Origin: Saccharothrix australiensis
GTDB taxonomy: Bacteria > Actinomycetota > Actinomycetes > Mycobacteriales > Pseudonocardiaceae
Direction: 5' to 3'
Length of the DNA: 64,000 nucleotides
NCBI RefSeq assembly: GCF_003634935.1
Contig: NZ_RBXO01000001.1
Span: 3,125,501 to 3,189,500, forward strand
Numbering within the stretch: position 1 is the stretch's first letter; each line of letters opens with the position of its first letter. Shown here in pieces: positions 17,139-24,869 of the stretch. A model generated the notes under the pieces. That model ran no database searches and was not told the DNA's origin. It saw only the letters and a program-made list of their open reading frames with translations. Both the position numbers and the translations under genes were made by a program.

Positions 17139-18788
17139 ATGGTGTTGGACGGGCAGGTGCGGTGGCCGGAGCACCTCGTGGCGGACTACGTCGCGAAGGG
17201 CTACTGGCGGGGCGTGGCGCTCGGTTCCCTGCCCTGGCGGTGGGCGGACGCGCGCGGCCACCGCACCGCCCTGGTCGACGGGGACAGCCGCCTGGGCTAC
17301 GACGACCTCGCCCGGCGGGTGGACGCCCTGGCGGCGAACCTGCTCTCCATCGGGCTGCGCCCCGCCGACACGGTGCTCGTGCAGCTGCACAACTGCTGGG
17401 AATTCGTGGTGACGGTGTTCGCGGCGGCCAGGATCGGCGTCGTGCCGGTGCTGGCCCTGCCCGGCTACCGCGAACGGGAGCTGGCGCACATCGCGCGGCA
17501 CGCCGCCGTGTCGGCCGCGGTGGTGCCGACGACGTGGCGCGGCTTCGACCACCAGCGCCTGGCGCTGGACGTGGCGGCCGGGCTGGACCGGCCGTGCCGG
17601 GTGCTCGCGGTGGGCGCGGGCGTGTCGCCGGACGCGACCGCCCTGCGCCCGCTGCTGCACGTCGACGAGGAACCCGCCGCGCTGCGGGCGCGGCTCGACG
17701 CGCTCGCGCCACCGTCGGGCGACGTCGCGCTCCTGCTGATGTCCGGCGGCACCACGGGACCGCCGAAGCTCATCGCCCGGACCCACGACGACTACGAGTA
17801 CAACGCCCGCCGCAGCGGTGAGCTGTCCGGGCTCGGCCCGGACTCGGTGTACCTGGTGAGCCTCCCCGCCGGGCACAACTTCCCGCTCGGGTCACCGGGC
17901 CTGCTCGGCGCGCTGCTGGCAGGCGGCACGGTGGTGATGCTGCCGTCCCCGGAGCCCGAGGCGGCCTTCGCGGCGATCGCGCGGGAGCGGGTGACGATCA
18001 CGTCCGTCGTGCCCGCCGTCGCGCACCGCTGGCTGGAGCACCACCGCCCGGACCGGCACGACCTGTCCAGCCTGCGGGTCGTGCAGGTCGGCGGCGCGCG
18101 GCTGGCCCCCGACGTGGCCCGGCGGCTGCCCCGGCTCGGCTGCGCCGTGCAGCAGGTCTTCGGCATGGCGGAGGGGCTGCTGAACTTCACCAGGCTGGAC
18201 GACCCGCCGGACGTGGTCGCCGAGACCCAGGGCCGGCCGATGTGCCCCGACGACGAGGTCCGGATCGTCGACGAGGCGGGTGACGACGTGCCGTTCGGCC
18301 GGCCGGGCGAACTGCTCACGCGGGGGCCGTACACGCCCAGGGGCTACTTCCGGGGCGGGCGGCACGACGTCGACTCGTTCACCCCGGACGGCTGGTACCG
18401 CACCGGTGACGTGGTCCGGTGGCACCCGAGCGGCAACCTGGTGGTGACGGGCCGGGTCAAGGACCTGATCAACCGCGCGGGCGAGAAGATCTCGGCGCAG
18501 GAGCTGGAGGACGTCCTCTACTCGCTGCCGTGGGTGGCGCGCGCGGCGGTGGTGGGCGTGCCGGACGCCGAGCTGGGCGAGCGGGTCTGCGCGTGCGTGG
18601 TGCCCGGTCCGGGACCGGTGCCCGACCTGGCGGAGGTGCGCGCGGAGTTCGCGGCTCGGGGTGTCGCGGTTTTCAAGCTGCCCGAACAACTCCGGGTGTT
18701 CGACGCGCTGCCGCTGACCGATATCGGGAAACCCGACAAGAAGAAGTTGCGCGCGCTGCTCGCGGCGAACACCGACGGCCACCGCTGA
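17139..18788 (+). CDS. Aryl-acid AMP ligase 2 (DhbE/EntE family)
   Basis: This is a paralogue of the enzyme at 4305-5918, 549 aa, with ATG 17139 behind GGAGG. Core motifs are LLLMSGGTTGPPKLIARTHDDYEYN, QVFGMAEGLLNFTRLDDPP, GWYRTGDVVRWHP, LINRAGEKI and the terminal DIGKPDKKKLRAL lysine. Unlike ligase 1 it keeps HNFPLGSPG in the aryl pocket loop, with Asn and Ser as in DHB-activating enzymes, but has Leu in GLLNFT where ligase 1 has Val. Two aryl ligases for a single aryl carrier protein is unusual. One may load the ArCP while the other activates a second aryl acid, or re-activates a released product. Which one does which cannot be told from sequence. Confidence 0.87.
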   Translation: MVLDGQVRWPEHLVADYVAKGYWRGVALGSLPWRWADARGHRTALVDGDSRLGYDDLARRVDALAANLLSIGLRPADTVLVQLHNCWEFVVTVFAAARIGVVPVLALPGYRERELAHIARHAAVSAAVVPTTWRGFDHQRLALDVAAGLDRPCRVLAVGAGVSPDATALRPLLHVDEEPAALRARLDALAPPSGDVALLLMSGGTTGPPKLIARTHDDYEYNARRSGELSGLGPDSVYLVSLPAGHNFPLGSPGLLGALLAGGTVVMLPSPEPEAAFAAIARERVTITSVVPAVAHRWLEHHRPDRHDLSSLRVVQVGGARLAPDVARRLPRLGCAVQQVFGMAEGLLNFTRLDDPPDVVAETQGRPMCPDDEVRIVDEAGDDVPFGRPGELLTRGPYTPRGYFRGGRHDVDSFTPDGWYRTGDVVRWHPSGNLVVTGRVKDLINRAGEKISAQELEDVLYSLPWVARAAVVGVPDAELGERVCACVVPGPGPVPDLAEVRAEFAARGVAVFKLPEQLRVFDALPLTDIGKPDKKKLRALLAANTDGHR

Positions 18789-18814
18789 GCCGGGGTATTC
18801 CGCGGCGGAGCGCG

Positions 18815-18931
18815 CCTGTCGCGGTTCGCCCTGCCGCGGTTCGCCCGATCGCTTCCGCCCTGCCGTGTTCCGCCCTGCCGCGTTCCGCGTGGCCTTGTTC
18901 CGCCTGGCCGTGTTTCGCCGCGTGCGTTTCG
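18815..18931. repeat. 14-15-bp tandem array after ligase 2
   Basis: Eight consecutive units of 14-15 bp start at 18815, 18829, 18844, 18858, 18873, 18888, 18903 and 18918, with consensus GCCCTGCCGnGTTCC. The array begins 26 bases after the ligase 2 stop, in the space before the converging TetR gene. It lacks the symmetry of a terminator. Confidence 0.8.
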
Positions 18932-19044
18932 TCCGGGCGCGGCGGAGATCCCGGCGGCGGGCGGAATGGCGGTGCCGTCGGCGGTGACGTGGATCACCGG
19001 GCCGGGACCGCGGAAAGCGCCGTCCCGGCCTCTCGCGGCCCGGC

Positions 19045-19716
19045 TCACTCCAGCGCGCGGGCCGCCGGTCGGGTCGCGGCGCGGATGCCGTTGATGAGGA
19101 GGTCCAGTTCGGCGTTGAAGATGTCGTCCTGGTCGATGTCCTTCAGCGCGGAACTGGTCCGGTCGATGGTGGGGAATTCGTCCGGCGTCTTGGAGGCGGC
19201 GGCGAGGAGGTTGCTCGTGCGCTTGGGCGCGACGACGTCGCCGTGCAGTTCGCGGTGGACGCGGCCGAGCGTGATGTCGACGAAGATGAGGTAATAGCGG
19301 GCGGCGTCCTGCTGCTCGAAGCCCGCGGTGTAGAGGATGTCGAGGATGGCCTCGGCGAGGCGCAGCCCACCGGTGCTGGTATTGCTCCGGGTGGTCAGCA
19401 GTTCGACCAGGCCGGGATAGGCGAGGAGTTGCCTGCGCATGGCGTGGGCGAGTTCGGTCAGGCGCTGGTCCCAGGTCCCGTCGTCGGGGTCGGGTATGCC
19501 GAGTTCGTGCTCGGCGATGGCGCTCGCGACGAGGTCGAGCAGGGCGTCTTTGTCCGGTATGTGGCGGTAGAGCGACATTCGGGACGCGCCGAGGTCCGCG
19601 GCGAGGCGCCGAATGCTCAGCGCGTTGACGCCTTCGGTGCGCGCGATGTTGAGCGCCGCTCGGATGATGTGTTCCCGATTGAGGCTGCCCCAGGGCAGTC
19701 GAGTCGCACTGGTCAC
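19045..19716 (-). CDS. TetR-family regulator of the aryl-thiazoline cluster
   Basis: The protein has 223 aa. The N-terminal helix-turn-helix is LSIRRLAADLGASRMSLYRHIPDKDALLDLV (the YRHI core is typical), followed by a TetR_C-type ligand domain. The GTG start at 19716 follows a TACGAT -10 element by about 6 bases, so its transcript may be leaderless. It is divergent from the gene at 19835. A perfect 19-bp palindrome in the shared promoter region (19742-19760) is its probable operator, and a close copy lies at 6460-6478 before the radical-SAM gene. It most likely represses the biosynthetic genes and itself. The ligand may be the product or a salicyl intermediate, which is inference. Confidence 0.88.
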   Translation of the reverse strand: MTSATRLPWGSLNREHIIRAALNIARTEGVNALSIRRLAADLGASRMSLYRHIPDKDALLDLVASAIAEHELGIPDPDDGTWDQRLTELAHAMRRQLLAYPGLVELLTTRSNTSTGGLRLAEAILDILYTAGFEQQDAARYYLIFVDITLGRVHRELHGDVVAPKRTSNLLAAASKTPDEFPTIDRTSSALKDIDQDDIFNAELDLLINGIRAATRPAARALE

Positions 19717-19741
19717 CGCCGTATCGTAGCCGCCCGGACGC

Positions 19742-19783
19742 TTGCGGACAGTGTCCGCAATCTCTAAGGTAAGGCAAGGCTAA
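19742..19783 (+). promoter_or_regulatory. TetR operator plus IdeR/DmdR-like iron box on one promoter
   Basis: TTGCGGACAGTGTCCGCAA (19742-19760) is a perfect palindrome. TTGCGG acts as -35 and, after 17 bp, TAAGGT (19765-19770) as -10. Starting at that -10, TAAGGTAAGGCAAGGCTAA (19765-19783) fits the IdeR/DmdR iron-box consensus TWAGGTWAGSCTWACCTWA at 16 of 19 positions by hand count; the mismatches are in the right half. The promoter is therefore predicted to respond both to the TetR protein and to iron through a DtxR-type repressor encoded elsewhere. Confidence 0.65.
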
Positions 19784-19834
19784 GGGGACGGAAGTGCGCC
19801 CCGTGCCGTTATTCGCGTGGAAAGGGGACGGGAC

Positions 19835-20251
19835 ATGCCGGAAGCCGACTGGGCGTCGTGGCCGCTGGTGGAGGTGCGCGCCGACGGCGCGCCGGCGGAC
19901 GAGAGCCGCCGGTACCTGATGGACGTGCTGGCGAAGGCCCTCGCCAGGGGTGAGCAGTTCGCCGTCGTGGTGCAGGTGCCCGACGGCCCGGAGGAGCACG
20001 GTGGCGGTGGCGGGATGGCGAAGACGCTGCGCTCCCACCGCCCCGGCCTCCAGGAGCGGTGCCGGGGCATCGCGTTCGTGGTGGGCCCGGAGCAGGCGGA
20101 GCGCGCGCGGAAGATGAGCGAGGTCGGCCCGAAGATCATGGGGTGCCCGACCACGGCCGTGCACGACAGCGGTGAGGCGCGGTCGTGGGCCGTCGGCAGG
20201 CTGTCCGAGGCGGGCCTCACCGTGCCGGCGCAAGGGGGGACACCGTGCTAG
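19835..20251 (+). CDS. Hypothetical protein, possibly STAS-like
   Basis: The protein has 138 aa with an AAAGGGG ribosome site before ATG 19835. The pattern WPLVEVRADGAPADES, a helix, EQFAVVVQVPD, a helix, RCRGIAFVVGPEQAERA, CPTTAVHDSGEARSWAVGRLSE is an alternating beta/alpha order. It resembles small STAS/SpoIIAA-like proteins, but I recognise no defining motif. It lies under the TetR operator and iron box and is translationally coupled with the 35-aa ORF that overlaps its stop. Its place in the regulon suggests an accessory role in the cluster. Function unknown. Confidence 0.7.
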   Translation: MPEADWASWPLVEVRADGAPADESRRYLMDVLAKALARGEQFAVVVQVPDGPEEHGGGGGMAKTLRSHRPGLQERCRGIAFVVGPEQAERARKMSEVGPKIMGCPTTAVHDSGEARSWAVGRLSEAGLTVPAQGGTPC

Positions 20252-20352
20252 TGCTGCTGTCGACGGTGGGGGTCGCCGTGGTCGCGTGGGCGCGCCGCAG
20301 GGTGCGCCGCTTCGGCCGGGCGGGTCGGGCGCAGGGCAAGACCGTCGCGTGA
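20245..20352 (+). CDS. 35-aa single-helix membrane peptide
   Basis: A GTG at 20245 overlaps the end of the preceding gene (stop at 20249-20251) and has CAAGGGGGGA upstream. The product reads MLVLLSTVGVAVVAWA followed by an Arg-rich tail (RRRVRRFGRAGRAQGKTVA): one short membrane helix with a strongly basic cytoplasmic end. The ribosome site and overlap favour real translation. I know no homologue. It could anchor or regulate the upstream protein. Confidence 0.5.
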   Translation: MLVLLSTVGVAVVAWARRRVRRFGRAGRAQGKTVA

Positions 20353-20742
20353 CCCCGGCCGGCGCCGCGCCGGCCGATATCGTCCACTGTGGACACGTGG
20401 ACGCGCGCCCACCGCCGCCGCCCCGCCCGACGGGCGTGGCGCCCCGGCCGGTGGCTCGCGGCGATCGCCGCGCGGGACCTGCCCGCACCGAGCGGCCCGG
20501 TCCTGGCGTCCTCGCGTGCCGCTTCATCCCCGCGTGCTCCCCGCGCTCCGCACCCCCGGCGTCCCCGCTCCCCGCGTCCCCGCTCCGCACCCGGCTCCGC
20601 GCTCCGCACCTCCCGCGTCCGCGCTCCGCCGCAGCGGGGGATCGCCGCGTTAGTCCGACTGTCCCCGTACGTCCCGCCCTACTGCGGACCGCGCGTTTCC
20701 CCCAAGCTCGGGGTGACGGACTTCGAGCCGGGAGGCGGTCCC
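20353..20742. other. Gene-free stretch with C-rich repeats
   Basis: This 390-bp stretch contains one copy of the iterated palindrome GTCCACTGTGGAC (20382-20394) and a C-rich degenerate repeat (about 20523-20634; recurring CGCTCCGCACC and CCGCGTCCCCGCTC). The AT-richer bases after 20645 probably carry the promoter of the peptidase gene at 20743. No gene was seen. Confidence 0.5.
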
Positions 20743-22653
20743 ATGCGTTCCTGGGTGGCAACTGTGATCGCGGCGGTCGTGGCGCTGGCCGGTGCGGCGA
20801 CGCCGACGGCGGCCGGCGCGGTGGGCCGGGCGGACCGGAGCGAGCCGGTGTACGACTTCGCCTCCGCCATCAGGGAAACGGTGTGGGTCGACCTCGGGCG
20901 GGACGGCGATGGAGACGGTCGCCCCGACCGGGTCGCCGCCGATGTCGTCCGGCCGGCGGAGGCCGCCGCGCGAGGTGTCCGCGTGCCGGTCATCATGAAC
21001 GCCAGCCCGTACTTCTCGTGCTGCGGCAGGGGCAACGAGAAGGAGCTGAAGACCTACGACGCCGCCGGCCGCCCGGTCCTCTTCCCGCAGTTCTACGACA
21101 ACTTCTTCGTCCCGCGCGGGTACGCCGTCGTGCTGGTCGACGTCGCCGGCACCAACCGGTCGCGCGGGTGCGTCGACATCGGCGGCCCGTCCGACATCGG
21201 CTCCGCCAAGACCGTCGTCGACTGGCTCAACGGGCGCGCCACCGGGTACTCGGCGGCCACCGGCGGCGCACCCGTGACCGCGGGCTGGACCACCGGGGCC
21301 GTCGGCATGATCGGCAAGTCCTACGACGGCACGATCGCCAACGGGGTCGCCGCGACCGGCGTCGAGGGGCTCCGGACGATCGTGCCGATCGCGGCGATTT
21401 CGAGCTGGTACGACTACTACCGCTCGGACGGCGCGGTGGGCAACGGGTCGCCCGCCGGGCTCGCGCGGACCGTCTCGGCGCGGAACCGGGGCCAGGACTG
21501 CTCCGCCGCCCAGCGCAGGCTGTCGCAGGTCTTCCCCGCCAACGGCGACCACGCGCCCGCCTGGGCGGAGCGCGACTACGTGGCCGGTGCGCGGAACGTC
21601 AAGGCCAGCGTCTTCGCCGTGCACGGCCTCAACGACCTCAACGTCAAGCCGGTCAACTTCGGGCAGTGGTGGAGCGCGCTGTCGCCGACCGGCGTCGACC
21701 GCAGGCTGTGGCTGTCGCAGACCGGCCACGTCGACCCGTTCGACTTCCGGCGCGCCGAGTGGGTCGACGCGCTGCACCAGTGGTTCGACCACTACCTGCT
21801 GGGCCTGGACAGCGGCGTCGGCCGCGCGCCGCGGGTCAGCGTCGAGCGGCAGCCGGACGTCTGGGTCGACCAGACCGCCTGGCCCGCCGCCGGCAGCCGC
21901 GACGTCGTGCTGCGCCCCGTCACCGGCCCGACCGCCGGGCTCGGCACGCTGAGCCAGGGTCCGGCGGTGGCGGGCAGCGCGGTGTTCACCGACGACCCGA
22001 GGCAGGACGAGTCGGACTGGGCCGCGCAGCCGACGCGGCCGTCGAGCGCCCGCGTGCTGTACACGACCGGTGCGCTGGCACAGGACCTCCACCTGTCCGG
22101 CACCGGGTCGGTGACCGTGACCGCGACGCCGAGCACGGCGACGGCGCGGGTGTCGGCGGTGCTCGTGGACTACGGCCCGGCGACCATCCGCGACTACGCG
22201 GGTCCGGGCGAGGGCATCACGACGGGCACGGCGCAGGACTGCTGGGGCGCGAGCGCCGCCGGCGACGACGCCTGCTACCGGACCACCTCCGCCGACACCG
22301 CGGCGGTCGGGCTGCACGTCCTCAGCCGGGGCTGGGCGGACCTCGCGAACCACGCGTCGCTGAGCCGGGAGGACCGGCTCGTGCCCGGCCGGCCGTACAC
22401 CATGACGTTCCGGCTGGCGAGCACGGACGCGATCGTGCCGCGGGGGCACCAGCTCGCGCTGATCATCGGCGGCACGGACAGCGCCTTCATCGCCGCGCCC
22501 GCGCAGCCGCCGAGGATCGCGCTGGACCTGGCGCGGACGTTCGCCACCCTGCCGGTCGCCGGACCGGGCCCGGTGTCGTCGTCCGCCGAGCCGCTGCCCG
22601 CCGACCCCGCCCTGGTGCGACCCCGCGCGGTGGCCGGCCTGGAGCGCGGCTAG
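20743..22653 (+). CDS. Secreted Xaa-Pro dipeptidyl-peptidase-like (S15/CocE-NonD) hydrolase
   Basis: The protein has 636 aa; MRSWVATVIAAVVALAGAATPTAAGA is a Sec signal. The catalytic domain carries the nucleophile segment GMIGKSYDGTIANG, the acid in AVHGLNDLNVKP and the His in LSQTGHVDPFDF. It is followed by a C-terminal beta-jelly-roll region (residues about 390-600, DLHLSGTGSVTVTATPS, RGHQLALIIGG) typical of S15/CocE enzymes. A Cys pair (YFSCCGRG) suggests extracellular disulfides. GTNRSRGC is the usual segment before the nucleophile. It acts outside the cell on proline-containing peptides or acyl esters; the substrate is unresolved. Confidence 0.9.
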   Translation: MRSWVATVIAAVVALAGAATPTAAGAVGRADRSEPVYDFASAIRETVWVDLGRDGDGDGRPDRVAADVVRPAEAAARGVRVPVIMNASPYFSCCGRGNEKELKTYDAAGRPVLFPQFYDNFFVPRGYAVVLVDVAGTNRSRGCVDIGGPSDIGSAKTVVDWLNGRATGYSAATGGAPVTAGWTTGAVGMIGKSYDGTIANGVAATGVEGLRTIVPIAAISSWYDYYRSDGAVGNGSPAGLARTVSARNRGQDCSAAQRRLSQVFPANGDHAPAWAERDYVAGARNVKASVFAVHGLNDLNVKPVNFGQWWSALSPTGVDRRLWLSQTGHVDPFDFRRAEWVDALHQWFDHYLLGLDSGVGRAPRVSVERQPDVWVDQTAWPAAGSRDVVLRPVTGPTAGLGTLSQGPAVAGSAVFTDDPRQDESDWAAQPTRPSSARVLYTTGALAQDLHLSGTGSVTVTATPSTATARVSAVLVDYGPATIRDYAGPGEGITTGTAQDCWGASAAGDDACYRTTSADTAAVGLHVLSRGWADLANHASLSREDRLVPGRPYTMTFRLASTDAIVPRGHQLALIIGGTDSAFIAAPAQPPRIALDLARTFATLPVAGPGPVSSSAEPLPADPALVRPRAVAGLERG

Positions 22654-22916
22654 GACCCCGGCCGGGCGCGGCGGTGCCGGGCGGGTGAGCCGGCCGTGGC
22701 CGGGTCCTCGCGGCCGCCCGGTCGGCCCCGGTCGACGTGGAAGGAGGTCAGCGCCGACATCGGCGAGCCCGCGGCCCGGTAGGCGCGGGCCGGTGGCAGC
22801 GCGGGGTTGAGCGGCCAGGCCGCGCCGAGCGCGCCGGCCGGTGTGCCGGCGACGGCCGGTTCCGCTCGGAGCGGAATCAGCGCGAACGGGCGGAGCACCG
22901 GTGCCAGGATGACGGC

Positions 22917-23267
22917 ATGGCGGACATCATCCCACTCCACCAGGGCCGCACCCCGGCACCGGACCGCGAGCCGGAGCCGCTGTGGCGGGAAGCGCTCGGC
23001 CGCAGCCTGCGGGCGATCAGGGAGGAGCAGGGCGGCCGCCTGGTCGACGTCGCGGAGCGGGCCGGCATCTCGCCGCAGTACCTGTCCGAGATCGAACGCG
23101 GTCGCAAGGAGCCGTCGAGCGAGATGATCGCCGCGGTCACCGGCGCGCTCGGCGTCGAGCTGGCCGACCTGCTCGTCGGCGTCGCGGGCCAGGTCCGGCG
23201 GCGGCGCGGCACGGGCCGTCCCGCGGTCGGTCGCCGTCCCGCGGGGCCCGTGCTGCTGGCCGCCTGA
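22917..23267 (+). CDS. Cro/C1-type (XRE) regulator, ClgR/PopR-like
   Basis: The protein has 116 aa. The HTH domain LGRSLRAIREEQGGRLVDVAERAGISPQYLSEIERGRKEPSSEMIAAVTGALGVELADLL is very close to ClgR/PopR-type activators, which control clpP operons in actinomycetes. Here the gene faces a clpP pair (23296-24509) with 28 bp between stops, which supports that assignment although the genes converge rather than diverge. The start ATG at 22917 gives MADIIPLHQGRTP. The Ala/Val-rich C-terminus (PVLLAA) resembles degrons seen on Clp-regulated ClgR. That reading is speculative. Confidence 0.85.
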   Translation: MADIIPLHQGRTPAPDREPEPLWREALGRSLRAIREEQGGRLVDVAERAGISPQYLSEIERGRKEPSSEMIAAVTGALGVELADLLVGVAGQVRRRRGTGRPAVGRRPAGPVLLAA

Positions 23268-23295
23268 GGCTCCCGGCCCCAGGTCCGGCGGTGCC

Positions 23296-23886
23296 TCAGG
23301 TCCGGCGGTCCAGGACGTGGTCCGCGAGGCCGTAGGCGACCGCGCCCGCCGCGTCGAACACGCGGTCCCGGTCGGTGTCGTGCCGCAGGTCCGCGACGTC
23401 GCGACCGGTGTGCGCCGACAGGATCTCCTCCAACTGGGTGCGCACCCGCACGACCTCGTCGGCCTGGAGGATGAGGTCCGGGATGGTGCCGCGGCCCTGC
23501 GCCGCGGGCTGGTGCAGCACCACCCGCGTGTGGGGCAGCACCGAGCGGCGCCCGGCCTCGCCGGCGGCGAGCAGCACCGCGCCGGCCGCGACCGCCTGCC
23601 CGACGCACGTCGTCGCCACCGGCGCCTTGATGTAGCGCATCGTGTCGTACAGCGCGAGCATCGCGGACGGGTCGCCGCCCTCGGAGTTGATGTACAGGTT
23701 GATCGGCAGCTCCGGGTTGTCCGCCTCCAGGTGCAGGAGCTGGGCGATCAGCGCGTTCGCCACGCCGGAGTCGATCGCGGTGCCGAGGTAGACGATCCGC
23801 TCGGACAGCAGGTGCGAGTAGACGTCCATGATCCGCTCGCCGCCCGCGCCGCGCGTGATGACGTTGGGGATGGTGTAGGTGCTCAT
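23296..23886 (-). CDS. clpP: ClpP-family subunit lacking the catalytic serine
   Basis: The protein has 196 aa and a ClpP fold: [53 protein letters not shown] and [20 protein letters not shown]. The nucleophile segment, normally GQAASMGA, here reads GQAVAAGA, so the catalytic Ser is Ala. The His (LHQP) and the Asp (DTDRD) remain. It overlaps the upstream subunit gene by ATGA and follows it in one transcript. It probably forms mixed rings with that subunit, acting as a structural or regulatory member. A sequencing error would need several base changes, so the loss is real. Confidence 0.92.
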   Translation of the reverse strand: MSTYTIPNVITRGAGGERIMDVYSHLLSERIVYLGTAIDSGVANALIAQLLHLEADNPELPINLYINSEGGDPSAMLALYDTMRYIKAPVATTCVGQAVAAGAVLLAAGEAGRRSVLPHTRVVLHQPAAQGRGTIPDLILQADEVVRVRTQLEEILSAHTGRDVADLRHDTDRDRVFDAAGAVAYGLADHVLDRRT

Positions 23887-24509
23887 GCGCGGGCTCCCGC
23901 CGTCGAGTCGAGGCCCAGCCGGTGCGTGCGCACGGGCACGATCTGGGCGAGGTCGTCGACGATGTGGTCGATGAAGCCGTAGTCCAGGGCCTGCTCGGCG
24001 GTGAACCAGCGGTCGTGCAGCGAGTCGGTGAAGATGCGCTCGATCGGCTGACCGGTGTCCTCCGCGATGAGCCCGAGCACCGTGTCCCTGGTGTGCCGCA
24101 GGTCATCCGCCTGCACTTCCACCTCGACCGCCGTGCCACCGATGCCGGACGAGCCCTGGTGCATCAGGATTCGGGCGTGGGGTAGGGCCATCCGCTTGCC
24201 CGGTGTGCCCGCGGACAGCAGGAACTGCCCGGCGCTGCACGCCAGGCCCAGCGCGAGCGTGACCACGTCGCAGGGGATGAGCCGCATCACGTCGCGGATG
24301 GCCAGCATCGCGGGGACCGAGCCGCCCGGCGAGTGGATCCACAGCGCGATGTCCTTCTCGGGGTCCTCGCTCGCCAGGGACAGCAGCTGCGTGGCGAGCA
24401 CCGTCCCGTTGTCGTCGTCGAGCACGCCGTCGAGGACCAGCACCCGTCGGCCGAGAAAACGTTCGCGGAGCCGGTGGTCGAACAGCGGCTGCTTCTCGGT
24501 GTTCGTCAT
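23883..24509 (-). CDS. clpP: ClpP-family protease subunit with catalytic serine
   Basis: The protein has 208 aa. Signs are [45 protein letters not shown], the nucleophile in [15 protein letters not shown] (Ser kept), the His in [14 protein letters not shown] and an Asp in [22 protein letters not shown]. The order resembles the second clpP pairs (clpP3/clpP4 type) of actinomycetes. It is the first gene of the pair, followed by the serine-less subunit with a 4-bp overlap. The XRE regulator downstream on the other strand is the likely activator. Confidence 0.92.
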   Translation of the reverse strand: MTNTEKQPLFDHRLRERFLGRRVLVLDGVLDDDNGTVLATQLLSLASEDPEKDIALWIHSPGGSVPAMLAIRDVMRLIPCDVVTLALGLACSAGQFLLSAGTPGKRMALPHARILMHQGSSGIGGTAVEVEVQADDLRHTRDTVLGLIAEDTGQPIERIFTDSLHDRWFTAEQALDYGFIDHIVDDLAQIVPVRTHRLGLDSTAGARA

Positions 24510-24869
24510 GTGCCAGACGATGCCGCCACCCGGCCGCCGTTCGCCGGCTTCTCCGCTGTGAGCGGATCAGCTCTCGGCGTACCGGGCGCGGTGGGTCCAC
24601 TGTGGACAACGTGGCGCGGGCAGGCCGTCGCGCCACCGGTTCGCGCGGGCGACGGAGGCCCCGCCGGGCCCGTGCCCGCTGAATCCACGCCCGCCGACCG
24701 CGCGGCCGTCAGCGCGGCGGCCTCGCGAGGTCGGCGTCGTCCGGGCCGGCCACGCTCGTGGTGGCCCGGCCCGACGCGGTGTCGTCGGAGCCGGGACGGG
24801 GTTCGGCGGGGGTCCCGGCCGCCTCGCGGGCGAGTGCGGCGACCATGCCGGGCAGGCGGTAGCGGCACA
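24510..24869. other. Gene-free stretch upstream of clpP and after the VOC gene
   Basis: This 360-bp stretch must contain the promoter of the clpP pair. It carries one TCCACTGTGGA palindrome at 24596-24606. On the minus strand a short segment just after the VOC stop reads CRYRLPGMVAALAREAAGTP, faintly like the end of a larger regulator, but with no start or continuation. I see no gene. Confidence 0.4.

Noticed and set aside
24709-24867. Remnant of a SARP/AfsR-like regulator
   Set aside because: Only about 20 residues look vaguely similar and there is no further support.
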